A stretch of 49,166 nucleotides of DNA from Nitrospirales bacterium (GCA_029261255.1 JAJDBQ010000007.1:1-49166); one strand, 5' to 3'; shown: positions 19,077 through 28,960, counted from the first letter of the stretch. Program-made: numbers and translations. The notes: generated from the letters alone by a model not told the origin.

Positions 19077-20935
19077 TGATGAGACACCAAAGAAGTGAGT
19101 CGCGCGACGACAATGGACAAACTATACCGAATGGACAGCTGAGAATGAATAAGAACAACCTCAGCATGAACGATTTGGGCGTGCGTAGGAGAAGCCGAAT
19201 ACATTGGATCATGTTATTCATATTCATCTTCTTGAGTGGGTGCTATAACCACGTTGATCTCTCTCGTCCGATTATCCTAGAAGCGAATGATCGACAACCG
19301 ATCCCTGAACCTGAGGCAGAGACGGAGGGCCAGTGGTTCACCTGGGATGGTGCACATAAGATGATCTTCTATAGAGTCGGTCAACTCTTGAACCTTGGTC
19401 GCTCATTTCGAACACTCGGCACGTGGGTTGGCCTTGCCGATCCATTGGAAGCCGGAAATGTGAATGCCTTAGACGAGGTTCCCAATTCCACGTGGTTTAC
19501 AAACCGGCACTTTGTGTCAGCGCTTTCTCAAGAAGAGCTGCGTCGTGGATCCAACACGAACCGAAGACCTGACCCTGAGGGCACATGGTCAGTCATCAGT
19601 GCGAAAGAAAGCCTCGGATCAACGCCCGGGTTTGTGATTCGTGATCAAAAGCAAGATGTCTATGTGATGAAATTCGATTCACTGTTGAATCCAGAAATGA
19701 CCACGGCCTCTGAGATGATTACGCCACGATTCCTGCATGCAGCAGGATATAACGTGCCTGAACATTTCCTTGTGACATTAGATCCAGATAGGTTGGTTGT
19801 TGATCCAAAAGCGAAAATTCGCGGAAAATATCGCCAGCGACTGCCCATGACTGAAGAAGACGTCAAAGCGACCTTGGATCGCGTGCCTCACCGCTCGGAT
19901 GGAACCATACGGGCCGTGGCAAGCAAGTTTCTTCCAGGCATTCCTAAAGGACCATTTCTCTATGAGCAAAAGCGGCCAGATGATCTCAACGATCGGATTC
20001 GCCATGACAATCGTCGCGAACTCCGTGGCTTGGCCGTCTTAGCGGCTTTTTTGAATCATACTGACACCAAAGCGGCGAATGCACTCGACATGTATGATCC
20101 AGAAAAGCAGTACCTGATTCATTATTTAATCGATTTTTCTTCAACCTTAGGAGCTGACAATGCCGACCCTCAGTTGCCTCGTTACGGCAATGAGTATTTT
20201 CTCGACTTTGCAACGGTTGGACGGTCAATGGTGTCACTTGGAGCGTATGTGAAGCCTTGGGAAGTGCCACTCCATATTGACCATCCATCTGTCGGGTATT
20301 TCAACGCCGAATATTTCGATCCATCTCGATGGCGTCCAACCTTTCCAAATCCTGCATTTCTGCAAATGAGCCTACGAGATGCGTATTGGGGAGCGAAAAT
20401 CGTCACTTCATTTACAGACGAGGACATTGACGCGATCGTCCACAAAGGCGAGTACACAGATCCCAGAGCCGAACAATACGTGGCCAATGTTCTCAAAACA
20501 CGACGAGACAAAATTGGCAGATACTACTTCAACTTGGTGAATCCACTCGACCGTTTTGCCCTGAAAGAAATAGAAACTGGCACTCAGCTTCTCGTTTTTG
20601 AAAATTTGGCACTTACCCATGGTTACGCACCCGCGAACGACGCCACCTATCGTTACAGTATTCGGCGACATGTCCCCTGGGGGCATGATTCACTGCTACT
20701 GACAGATCAGGATATCCAAAAGCAGCAGATTATCCTCGATAGAGGATTTCTGCCAGTTTGGAGTGACCGGACCTCAACCGCCAGGAGCGTAGAACCAAAA
20801 CCTTCAATTATCTATATCGCTATCCAAACCAGCTACGATCAAGGTGAACATTGGAGTAAGAGTACGAACGTGTATCTTAAGTTTAAACCCGAAGATAAGA
20901 CGTTTCACCTTGTCGGAATTGAACGAGAGTCTTGA
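19076..20935 (+). CDS. Lipoprotein with a protein-kinase-like (HipA/CotH/FAM20-type) catalytic domain
   Basis: A 619-residue protein with a lipoprotein signal ending FLSGC (Cys56; the true start may be Met24 or Met31). Residues ~170-370 show kinase-fold landmarks in order: a strand with lysine (DVYVMKFD, K199), an alpha-C-like ASEMITPRF (E213), HAAGYNVPEHFLV (as in HipA), the catalytic-loop-like NHTDTKAANALD (H328, D330, N335) and LIDFSSTLG (D353, in the DFG position). The C-terminal ~200 residues are of unknown fold. I know no named family. It overlaps the upstream barrel gene by one base, and a third lipoprotein follows. If active, it would phosphorylate a target in the periplasm or at the outer membrane. 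The call rests on motif order, not on a database match. Confidence 0.65.
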   Translation: MMRHQRSESRDDNGQTIPNGQLRMNKNNLSMNDLGVRRRSRIHWIMLFIFIFLSGCYNHVDLSRPIILEANDRQPIPEPEAETEGQWFTWDGAHKMIFYRVGQLLNLGRSFRTLGTWVGLADPLEAGNVNALDEVPNSTWFTNRHFVSALSQEELRRGSNTNRRPDPEGTWSVISAKESLGSTPGFVIRDQKQDVYVMKFDSLLNPEMTTASEMITPRFLHAAGYNVPEHFLVTLDPDRLVVDPKAKIRGKYRQRLPMTEEDVKATLDRVPHRSDGTIRAVASKFLPGIPKGPFLYEQKRPDDLNDRIRHDNRRELRGLAVLAAFLNHTDTKAANALDMYDPEKQYLIHYLIDFSSTLGADNADPQLPRYGNEYFLDFATVGRSMVSLGAYVKPWEVPLHIDHPSVGYFNAEYFDPSRWRPTFPNPAFLQMSLRDAYWGAKIVTSFTDEDIDAIVHKGEYTDPRAEQYVANVLKTRRDKIGRYYFNLVNPLDRFALKEIETGTQLLVFENLALTHGYAPANDATYRYSIRRHVPWGHDSLLLTDQDIQKQQIILDRGFLPVWSDRTSTARSVEPKPSIIYIAIQTSYDQGEHWSKSTNVYLKFKPEDKTFHLVGIERES

Positions 20936-20975
20936 GCTTTTTTTCAGCAACACCACTTCGGTAAAATAATTCCCC

Positions 20976-21842
20976 ATGAGAACAGGATCAAAATTTATAG
21001 GCTATCTCGCACTGCTCTGTATCCTGAACATGGCATTCGGGTGTGCCACCACAAACAAACCCGTCGTCCATACAGTCCCCTATCAATCAAATGTAGCCTG
21101 TGCAGTCGAAAGCACCGATTGTCCTTGGAGTCGCCTAGAGCAGCAAGCCAAAGACTCGGCTCTCATTAATTGTCTGTTATCCGGTGCAACAGTCCTTGAA
21201 ACGGAGCCATCAAGAAAAGATTCTGCCGATGAGCCTTCAATTATTGTCCCCATACCGCCAAAATATGGCTATGAGTTTGTAATCAAACCTGACGACGTAG
21301 GACTATGCGGAGAGCAGGAATCTGCTTGCATGATAGCCAGTCGACCTGATCTCGAGCTTACATGGGCGGGATGCGGTCCGGAGTTGCTAGGCGAGGAGCA
21401 ATTAAGAGGTGGTGAGAATAGGGCAAATGCAGACCAGCTGACAGAGCGTTCAGTGGTGACAGGCAGCTTGATGGTGTCGACTAATACCTTTCTAGCGCCT
21501 GCAGGATTAGACGGTCCAGACCAATTTTATACATTCACGCTTGAGAAAGAGACGTATGTTGAAACAGCTGTCGGAGCGAACTCATCCGAATGGTCAGCGA
21601 CGAAGGGACATCGTGCACCCTGGCAGCCTGGGCTCTTTCTCCTTGCCGACGATGGCCAAATAATTCGAACGAGCCACCTCTGGCGTGCTGGCATCAGTTA
21701 CGTACTTCCTCTGAAATTGCCCCCGGGGACCTACTACCTGGTTGTCGATAGTTCACAACGAGAATTCTCACGAGGTAATGGTCTTTATCGGCTATATCTT
21801 GGTCTCAACGCCAGTCATTTGGGATCATTTCATCCACAATAA
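20976..21842 (+). CDS. Lipoprotein with a C-terminal PPC-like beta domain
   Basis: A 288-residue lipoprotein with a clean signal ending AFGC (Cys23). Residues ~45-150 are cysteine-rich (seven cysteines after the lipid site, some likely disulphide-bonded). Residues ~175-285 resemble a pre-peptidase C-terminal (PPC-like) beta-sandwich, with DQFYTFTLEKETYVE, PGLFLLADDGQII and LPPGTYYLVVDSS. Such domains bind or help export other envelope proteins. It lies 40 bp downstream of the kinase-like lipoprotein on the same strand and is probably the last gene of that three-gene unit. I do not recognise a specific function. Confidence 0.7.
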   Translation: MRTGSKFIGYLALLCILNMAFGCATTNKPVVHTVPYQSNVACAVESTDCPWSRLEQQAKDSALINCLLSGATVLETEPSRKDSADEPSIIVPIPPKYGYEFVIKPDDVGLCGEQESACMIASRPDLELTWAGCGPELLGEEQLRGGENRANADQLTERSVVTGSLMVSTNTFLAPAGLDGPDQFYTFTLEKETYVETAVGANSSEWSATKGHRAPWQPGLFLLADDGQIIRTSHLWRAGISYVLPLKLPPGTYYLVVDSSQREFSRGNGLYRLYLGLNASHLGSFHPQ

Positions 21843-22037
21843 ATTTTCCTACCACTATAAAACGTTATCTATGAGCGAAAACCATGGCTCGTCGTCATGA
21901 CAACGCGTTATCATGCACATGTGGATATATGAAGGCTCGGAATGCATGAACAATCCTACGAGCCATAGAATAATCTCTGGGCAACACCAGTACGCGCAGT
22001 TCGTTCACCCGATAAGGCAGATGAAGAGGGTACGGGT

Positions 22038-22475
22038 ATGTTGACGGTTGTCGAAAAAGTTATTTTCCTCCAACATGTGGATGTATTTTCAGAAATATCG
22101 ACAGAGCAAATGGCCTATCTCGCTGCGATCGTCGAAGAAGTGTCGTTTCCAAACGAAAAAGATATCTATCAAGAACAAGATCGTGCAGATGCCATCTATC
22201 TCGTGTTGGAAGGACAGGTAAGCCTCCACCGAAATGGGACGGAGATCGCCGTGATGGGTCCACAACAGGCCTTTGGAACATGGGCTTTGTTTGACGAAGA
22301 ACCTCGAGTGGCCACCGCCACCACATTGGAACATACCCGTCTTCTGCGGGTGGGCCGAGACGATTTCATCGATCTTCTCTCCGATCATGTGCAAATCACA
22401 CAAGGAGTGCTTCGAGCTCTCTCACATCGCTTACGTGGACTCATCGGAGAACCGGGAGCGAGAGCCCCTCGATAA
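22038..22475 (+). CDS. Stand-alone cyclic-nucleotide-binding domain protein
   Basis: A 145-residue cytoplasmic protein consisting almost only of a CRP-type cNMP-binding domain: LFSEI-type opening (VFSEISTEQM), YLVLEGQVSLH, the phosphate-binding-cassette-like FGTWALFDEEPRVATATT, and the C-helix. No DNA-binding domain follows, so it cannot act as a CRP-type regulator itself. The cassette lacks the classical GE-x-A-L-x7-RxA in full, so nucleotide binding is doubtful. The stop lies 15 bp before the histidine kinase gene, suggesting a shared operon, perhaps as a sensory input to it. Confidence 0.85.
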   Translation: MLTVVEKVIFLQHVDVFSEISTEQMAYLAAIVEEVSFPNEKDIYQEQDRADAIYLVLEGQVSLHRNGTEIAVMGPQQAFGTWALFDEEPRVATATTLEHTRLLRVGRDDFIDLLSDHVQITQGVLRALSHRLRGLIGEPGARAPR

Positions 22476-22490
22476 GGAAACCATTCCCTG

Positions 22491-25022
22491 ATGATACCGC
22501 CGCAGGACAACCCAAATACCACGCTCGATGCTGCTGCGATGTTTCACGCGGTATTGGATACTGTTGGGGAAGGCATTATCACCATTGATTCTGCCAGTAC
22601 AATTGTTCTGGTGAACAAAGAAGTTCAACTCACTTGGGGTTATACGGAAACTGAACTCATCGGCAAAAGAATCGAACTCCTTATGCCAGAAAAATATCGT
22701 GAACGTCATGTGGAAGGACTGAAACGATACATCGATACTGGTGTACCACGGATTATGGGGACTCGTGTAGAATTGGAAGGACTGAGGAAAGATGGGTCGG
22801 TCTTTCCGCTAGAGATTCGAATGGCAGAAACGACAGTCGGCGATCGAGTTTTGTTTACCGCAGCAGTCCGCGACGTGACAGATCGAAAGGCAGGAGAAGC
22901 CGCTCTCCAAAGACGTCACTCTATTGAAGACCTCATCGCCTCAATTTCGACCAAGTTTATTAATCTCCCCTCCAATGAGATCGATGCAGGAATCATTGAT
23001 GCGTTGCGCATGATTGGCGAAATGACTGGCGTGGATCGGTCATGGGTTGCCCTACTATGCGAGAACAAGCTGACGCTCGGGTTTACACATGAGTGGTGTG
23101 CTGAGGGAATTGCCCTCTCGCATAATAGTCTTCAACCTATTCACGTGGAAGAGATTCCTTGGGCAATGGAACAGTTCAGGCAGATGAAAACGGTATATAT
23201 CCCCCGTGTAGCAGATCTTCCGCCAGAGGCCAAGACTGAAAAAAAACAACTCCAAACCTATGACGTCCAGTCGGTCATCATGGTTCCCATCATGTACCGA
23301 CGAGCGCTGATGGGAATCGTGTCATTTGACTCCGTTCGTACCGAAAAAACATGGACAACAGATGATATGGCTCTCCTTCGCATTACAGGAGAAATCTTCG
23401 CGAATGCACTCGAAAGAAAAGAAACAGAAGAAGCCATTGAATGTCTGATGCGTCGCAACGAATTAATTTTACGATCGGCAGGAGAGGGTATCTATGGCGT
23501 AGATTTACAAGGGAATACGACATTCGCCAACCCCGAGGCGGCACGCATGCTCGGATGCACAGTAGAGGAGTTGATCGGCAAACCCCAGCACGCAACCCTG
23601 CATCACACCAGACCTGACGGGACACCCTACCCAAAAGAGGATTGCCCTATTTACAAGGCGTTTCAAGATGGTGCTATTCATCACATCGAAGATGATGTCT
23701 TTTGGCGCAAAGACGGGACAAGATTCCCCGTGGCCTATACCAGCACACCTATACGGCAAGATAGCGAAATTATTGGAGCCGTGGTGACATTCAAAGACAT
23801 CACCGAACGCAAAAAAGAGCAGGATATTCTAGAGAACTCTATTTCATTACTGAATGCCACGCTTGATTCCACGACTGATGGCATACTCGTTGCGGACCGA
23901 GAAGGACGTATCGTCAACTTCAACCAGAAATTTCTTGATATGTGGGGACTCTCGCCAATTGTTGAGACTTCACAGAACCACACGCAACTCATGACACAAG
24001 TTCTGGATCAATTACTAGAGCCTGCAATCTTTTCGGAAAGGTTGAAGGAAATCTATGCCGCCCCAGATACCGAAAGCTGTGATGTGATTGAATTTAAGGA
24101 TGGTCGGGTGTTCGAACGGTATTCTCAAGCTCAACGGATCGGAGGCATGAGTGTCGGAAGAGTCTGGAGTTTGCGTGATGTCACAGCTCGCAAACGAGGG
24201 GAAGAGGCTATTCAAGACGCCTATAACGAATTAGAACAAATGGTAGAAGAACGCACGAGGGAACTGCGGCAGAAACAAGCTCAACTCGTGCAGGCCGAGA
24301 AAATGGCATCATTGGGACAACTGGTTGCCGGCGTGGCCCATGAAATCAATACTCCCCTCGGTGCATTAAAAAGCAATCTCGATATCTTTACACGATCAGT
24401 ACACAAAATTAACGAACTAAAATTAAATCCAGAGATGCCAGTCGAATTTCGCGAATGCCCTGACCTGACTAAACGTTTGACCGTTCTTGAAACGTTAAAC
24501 GTCCACAATCAAACCGCGATTGAACGAATCGTGATGATCGTCAACAGCCTCAGGAAATTTGCTCGCCTTGACGAGGCTGAGCTGGACGAAGTCAACATTC
24601 ATGAAGGATTAGATAATACGCTCGTCTTGGTGCAGCACGAGCTCAAGAACCGAATCGACGTTGAGAAAGACTATGGAGAGCTTCCTCTCATCAAATGTTA
24701 TCCCAATCAACTCAACCAAGTGTTCATGAACTTACTTGTAAATGCCAGTCATGCAATTGAAGGCCAAGGAAATATTTCCATTCGCACTCATCACAACACC
24801 ACGAAAGCGTTCGTCGAGATAGAAGACACAGGGAAGGGAATCTCAGAGAAAGACCTGTTACGGATCTTCAATCCAGGCTTCACGACAAAAGGGTCTGGGG
24901 TGGGTACGGGACTTGGCCTCTCGATTGTCTATCAGATCATGAAGGATCACAACGGAACGATCGAGGTCGAGAGTAAGTTGGGCCAGGGCACGACCTTCCG
25001 AATCATACTCCCAATTCGTTGA
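22491..25022 (+). CDS. Soluble hybrid-input histidine kinase (PAS-GAF-PAS-PAS-HisKA-HATPase)
   Basis: An 843-residue cytoplasmic sensor kinase with no membrane segments. Order: PAS (~12-135, with LVNKEVQLTWGYTETELIGK), GAF (~145-315), PAS (~322-440, FANPEAARMLGCT), PAS (~447-575), a coiled coil (~580-605), HisKA with the phosphate-accepting H617 (GVAHEINTPLGAL), and HATPase (~730-843; N box NLLVNASHAI, G boxes EDTGKGIS and GVGTGLGLS). The lack of membrane parts points to an intracellular signal such as redox or a small ligand. A single-domain receiver follows 71 bp downstream, the likely partner, and the cNMP-domain gene precedes it by 15 bp. The signal is unknown. Confidence 0.93.
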   Translation: MIPPQDNPNTTLDAAAMFHAVLDTVGEGIITIDSASTIVLVNKEVQLTWGYTETELIGKRIELLMPEKYRERHVEGLKRYIDTGVPRIMGTRVELEGLRKDGSVFPLEIRMAETTVGDRVLFTAAVRDVTDRKAGEAALQRRHSIEDLIASISTKFINLPSNEIDAGIIDALRMIGEMTGVDRSWVALLCENKLTLGFTHEWCAEGIALSHNSLQPIHVEEIPWAMEQFRQMKTVYIPRVADLPPEAKTEKKQLQTYDVQSVIMVPIMYRRALMGIVSFDSVRTEKTWTTDDMALLRITGEIFANALERKETEEAIECLMRRNELILRSAGEGIYGVDLQGNTTFANPEAARMLGCTVEELIGKPQHATLHHTRPDGTPYPKEDCPIYKAFQDGAIHHIEDDVFWRKDGTRFPVAYTSTPIRQDSEIIGAVVTFKDITERKKEQDILENSISLLNATLDSTTDGILVADREGRIVNFNQKFLDMWGLSPIVETSQNHTQLMTQVLDQLLEPAIFSERLKEIYAAPDTESCDVIEFKDGRVFERYSQAQRIGGMSVGRVWSLRDVTARKRGEEAIQDAYNELEQMVEERTRELRQKQAQLVQAEKMASLGQLVAGVAHEINTPLGALKSNLDIFTRSVHKINELKLNPEMPVEFRECPDLTKRLTVLETLNVHNQTAIERIVMIVNSLRKFARLDEAELDEVNIHEGLDNTLVLVQHELKNRIDVEKDYGELPLIKCYPNQLNQVFMNLLVNASHAIEGQGNISIRTHHNTTKAFVEIEDTGKGISEKDLLRIFNPGFTTKGSGVGTGLGLSIVYQIMKDHNGTIEVESKLGQGTTFRIILPIR

Positions 25023-25093
25023 ATACTCTATTCCAACAATCGAACCTAAGTATTTGAATCATTCCTCAGATCTTTCAGAAGGAGAAAAAGACC

Positions 25094-25579
25094 ATGACTG
25101 ATACAGCAACTACGCCACCAACAATTGTCATACTAGATGATGAAGAACTTGTCATTACAAGTCTTCAGACTTTTTTAGATTTAGAAACGCCGTATCGCAC
25201 GGTCACCTTTACCTCTGCAAAATTGGCACTACAGCATATTCGAGATCATGACGTTGATCTGGTCATCTCCGATTATCTCATGCCTGAGATGGATGGGATT
25301 ACGTTCCTTAGTCAGGTCAGGGAATTGAAACCAGATATTCCACGAATCATTTTGACAGGGTACGCCGACAAGGAGAATGCGATTAAAGCCATCAATCAGG
25401 TTGGGCTATTCCAATACATTGAAAAGCCTTGGGATAACGAGGACTTGCATGTTATTGTTCGGAATGGCTTAGAAAAGATGCAGCTACTCAAAAAATTACA
25501 GATGAAAGTCCAGGAGATTACAAAAGCGCACGCAGAACTCAATACACTCAATCAGGAAATCATTAGGGCGTTCGCCTAG
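25094..25579 (+). CDS. Response regulator receiver with a C-terminal coiled coil, no output domain
   Basis: A 161-residue receiver: acidic pair D15/D16, phospho-acceptor D60 (LVISDYLMPEMDG), Thr in ILTGY and Lys in IEKPW. Past the receiver (~residue 125) only a coiled-coil helix remains, so output must run through protein contacts. AAGGAG precedes the ATG. It follows the PAS/GAF histidine kinase on the same strand and is probably phosphorylated by it. The receiver resembles those of RpfG-type regulators, but the HD-GYP part is absent and the stop codon appears genuine. Confidence 0.92.
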   Translation: MTDTATTPPTIVILDDEELVITSLQTFLDLETPYRTVTFTSAKLALQHIRDHDVDLVISDYLMPEMDGITFLSQVRELKPDIPRIILTGYADKENAIKAINQVGLFQYIEKPWDNEDLHVIVRNGLEKMQLLKKLQMKVQEITKAHAELNTLNQEIIRAFA

Positions 25580-25630
25580 GCTTCAGCCTTCTCTCACCTT
25601 TCCATTCAATGGCATTGCCCCACTCACGGC

Positions 25631-28399
25631 TTATATAGCCTGATCCACTTCGCGCAAGACCAGTTGGGCTGTTTCACGAACACCAGAATCATGGTCCTCA
25701 TTACACCCACGTACCAAATTCAGCAGTTCTTCAGTCTGGAATTCTGATACGGTGAAAATTGCGCATGTCCTGAGCCAAGAGTCGCGACCGCTTAATAGCA
25801 TCTTGATCGCTTCTCCTCGTTTTTCAATCCGTATCCCAAACAACTCCTGGCCAGCTTGCATCGTCTGTTCTTGAGAGACACCATCCACGATTGGAAGGAG
25901 ATATCGCTTTGAATCTTTTCTCAGGACACTATCCAGAAATTCAATAGCACTTGCACGCATAGTCTTCTGAGGGCTGACAAAAGCAGCATAGGCGCTAAAC
26001 ATATCCTTAGGGGGATACAACAGACCCAATAATCTAAACATCAATTCTATATTCTGGGTCATCTTTTCTTGCAAGGCTTTCTTCAATAGATCGGTTCCTG
26101 GACCTTCGTGAATCTCTCGATATAGGTGAAGAATGTGAAGGTACTCGTAATAAGACTGCGTTTCTTCAATCAACCACGTATCTACTTGATGTTGATCGAA
26201 TTGCAGATCAGGGTGATACGCACGGAGCTTATTCAAGGCCTTCATCACATGATATCTCAAGAGAGGATCGAGTTCTTCTCGACTTCGCATCAGCACATTC
26301 ACCGAATCTTGGGATGGAATCGCGGAAAACACCCTTGGGATATTCATACGAACGGAGAGATCCACGGTCTCGTCCGTCAGATTATCGTAGAGTGTGCCAA
26401 GAATGTTCGGATTAAAGGACGTCAACGATTGGCGAGCATCAGCACGGTATTGAGTACTGGCGAGCTTTCCTACTAACCATGTGATGAACTGCCGATCTCG
26501 AATACGTCCTGCACTGCGAATGACCTCTTTCACGACAAGAGGAGACGCATCTTCCCTGTGTTCAAGTAGAAAGTGACAAAAGGCTGGCTCATGAAGGCTC
26601 CCCAGTGCATTCAAGACCTGTGCTCGAATAACCTCCGCGTTCTCTCCGTTCCAGACGAGCAATCGCTCAATGAACTCACTGCTAATCAATCCTTGCTGCT
26701 CGAATGAACCCGATTCCGCAATAGATTGAACGGCTGCTGCTTGCACCCTCAAATCTGAGTGATTCAGATATTCTTGAACTCGCGCAAGATTGAGCCCTTT
26801 GTCCCTTTCCAACAGAAGCGAGACGGCTTCGCGCCTCACCTCCGAGTCACTATCAACAATAAGCCGTTCAATTTCTGATGTTAACGAACTAGGGTCTTGG
26901 GCTTTAAGCAGTCGCACGGCTTTTTGACGAACTTCGCTCGATGTATGTCGCAATAATGGCTGAACGGCTTGAACAAGGTCGACATGCTCCACTGACACAA
27001 GCAAATCCAAAGCATGAACCAACAGGCGTTCATTAGAACTATTGAGTGCAGCCACCAGCGTCTGAACCGTAGCCGCCTCAGTGATGTCCATTTTTAATTC
27101 ATTGGGATCAATATCTCTTCGTTCGAGAGCTTTCCTGAATGCACTCACATATTCCTTACGAACGGCAAACACCAAAAACACCCACATGATAAGCAAGGGT
27201 AGAGCCACGAAACTAATTTGCCTGACAGAGAGTTCGAGGATCATGGTAAACAGCAATAACAGTCCCCCACCCAGCCCCCGAAATAGTCTATCTAAAAACA
27301 TATCGATGAAGACTTTGATTCGCTTTTTTACCGCTAAAGGCAGCGGCAGATAGAGGAGCTCCCCAGCAGTTTTATCGATTGAATATCGAAAACTGCCTTC
27401 AGCCCCACGCAAGAGAACACCCATCCACAGGCCAGGCATCATCACCATCCCAATTGATCCAAGGAGTAAGCCGGCTGGAAGAAAACCTATTGCGCCACCA
27501 ACCCCAAACATCCGCAAAATTCGATAGGTGAAAAACGATTGAATGACAAGGGATACCACGCTCAGACGGCTATAGAATGTTCCGAGGAAAGCCGTGAGAT
27601 CCTCTTTTTCTGGAAAGGCTTCAACTGATACCGTTTTGAATTGAAAATCAACAAAGGTGGCCAAGACCATTCCTATAGAGAGAATCCCGACCATATACGT
27701 CAATTGCTTCGAGTCGCGAATCGTGCCAATCATATTTCCAAACGTCTCTGAGGCTGGATCTTCTTGAGGAACACGAGGCTTGAGAACGCCCTCCTCTTTT
27801 TTCTTGAGCATCGCAATCGCATTGAGAAACAAGAGGCAACAGCCTAGCAACCCCATACAGACGTACAGCAGATTCTCCGTTTGAACTCCAAGGTGCCGAA
27901 TAATAAGACTGGTCACCTCCCCTCCTGTCATGGCCCCAAGAATTCCCCCTAGATTGAGAAACCAAAAGACTCGCTTGGCTTGAGCTGCATCGAAAAGAGT
28001 ATTGGCTAAAAGCCAAAACTGCGTCGTGCCTAAAACCGCGTAAATACTGACCCAAATATAGAGAACAAAAAAGACCCATGCCTGATCTAATTGGATCAGC
28101 CATCGAAGAAGGAGGAGATTACCGATGAGCACAGCGATCGTGACGTTCATGACCTGAGTCAATGAAAACGAGCGGGCAGATCGAGAATAAAAGGTTGTGA
28201 TGGGTGCGACGACGAGCGCAATCAAAATAAAGACTAAGGGCAGTTGCTCTGGCCCGAGGCTAACCAGAAAGAGACTGTCCCTCACAGGTTTAAGGAAATA
28301 ATAGGTGATAAGAATCAGGTAATAGTAGGCAAACATAAAGGTGACAAGGAGGCCTTCACCTTTGCGAATATCTACGACGGATGAAAGAAGACGTGGCAT
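25631..28399 (-). CDS. ATP/ADP-translocase-like MFS transporter fused to HEAT repeats
   Basis: A 922-residue membrane protein. Residues ~15-415 hold about 12 hydrophobic helices resembling the nucleotide (Npt/NTT) branch of the major facilitator superfamily, including LKPVRDSLFLVSLG near residue 37 and TTQFWLLANTLFDAAQAKR. Residues ~435-920 are repeated amphipathic helix pairs typical of HEAT repeats (SEVRQKAVRLL, SEVRREAVSLL, LRVQAAAVQSI, SGVRETAQLVL), probably cytoplasmic. Such fusions occur in free-living bacteria, where ATP import is unlikely, so the substrate is open. It is convergent with the receiver gene. The cNMP-domain protein nearby is of a type sometimes found with these transporters (my recollection, not checked). 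Confidence 0.82.
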   Translation of the reverse strand: MPRLLSSVVDIRKGEGLLVTFMFAYYYLILITYYFLKPVRDSLFLVSLGPEQLPLVFILIALVVAPITTFYSRSARSFSLTQVMNVTIAVLIGNLLLLRWLIQLDQAWVFFVLYIWVSIYAVLGTTQFWLLANTLFDAAQAKRVFWFLNLGGILGAMTGGEVTSLIIRHLGVQTENLLYVCMGLLGCCLLFLNAIAMLKKKEEGVLKPRVPQEDPASETFGNMIGTIRDSKQLTYMVGILSIGMVLATFVDFQFKTVSVEAFPEKEDLTAFLGTFYSRLSVVSLVIQSFFTYRILRMFGVGGAIGFLPAGLLLGSIGMVMMPGLWMGVLLRGAEGSFRYSIDKTAGELLYLPLPLAVKKRIKVFIDMFLDRLFRGLGGGLLLLFTMILELSVRQISFVALPLLIMWVFLVFAVRKEYVSAFRKALERRDIDPNELKMDITEAATVQTLVAALNSSNERLLVHALDLLVSVEHVDLVQAVQPLLRHTSSEVRQKAVRLLKAQDPSSLTSEIERLIVDSDSEVRREAVSLLLERDKGLNLARVQEYLNHSDLRVQAAAVQSIAESGSFEQQGLISSEFIERLLVWNGENAEVIRAQVLNALGSLHEPAFCHFLLEHREDASPLVVKEVIRSAGRIRDRQFITWLVGKLASTQYRADARQSLTSFNPNILGTLYDNLTDETVDLSVRMNIPRVFSAIPSQDSVNVLMRSREELDPLLRYHVMKALNKLRAYHPDLQFDQHQVDTWLIEETQSYYEYLHILHLYREIHEGPGTDLLKKALQEKMTQNIELMFRLLGLLYPPKDMFSAYAAFVSPQKTMRASAIEFLDSVLRKDSKRYLLPIVDGVSQEQTMQAGQELFGIRIEKRGEAIKMLLSGRDSWLRTCAIFTVSEFQTEELLNLVRGCNEDHDSGVRETAQLVLREVDQAI

Positions 28400-28960
28400 A
28401 TAACTGGAGAGTATTTGAGTCTGGAAATTATAGAGATGACGTGAGAGACTGATCTTCCATGAGTAAACAAAAAAACGCGTGAGGACACATTACGCTAAGG
28501 TTAAATAGAATATTCAAACGGCCATCAGATCGTCGCCTCTGCTTTTGATATTAAGCTCCTAGCAATTCCGATGAGAATCATACAGACCCTAGAAAATCAC
28601 AGCAAGAGATTAGAAGAAAGCGTCTGAAATTTTGATCAGTCAATTGGAATTCTGAGAAAAACCTGCTACTTGGACTTTGGTTGCTCCAACACAGACTTAG
28701 TCAAGGCCGCACACATAATGTTAGTTTTGGAACTTGAATGCATTTCCCTCATAACATACAAGGGTACTCAATTATTGGTTCCGTGGGCACTCCTGATAAG
28801 GGGAAAAAGCAGCATGATGGCAATTCGTTCCGACAAAAACGGCTATATAATCATGAGAGCTGAGGGAAATCCTGTAACAATTATGAAGAGATGGCGACTA
28901 TACAGCAGTTGCACGTCATCAGCCCTGAACGAGCACTATAGACATCTCTGGAGGGTCTTC
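28400..28960. other. Intergenic stretch with no recognisable gene
   Basis: Upstream of the acetolactate-synthase remnant I see no known family and no strong repeat. A frame stays open from 28670 into the remnant, but residues before the Met at 28961 resemble nothing, so I treat that part as non-coding. The region must hold the promoters for the divergent transporter gene and for gdhA. Confidence 0.5.

Noticed and set aside
28670-28960. Upstream extension of the acetolactate synthase frame
   Set aside because: The residues before the Met at 28961 resemble nothing, and the Shine-Dalgarno supports the internal start.
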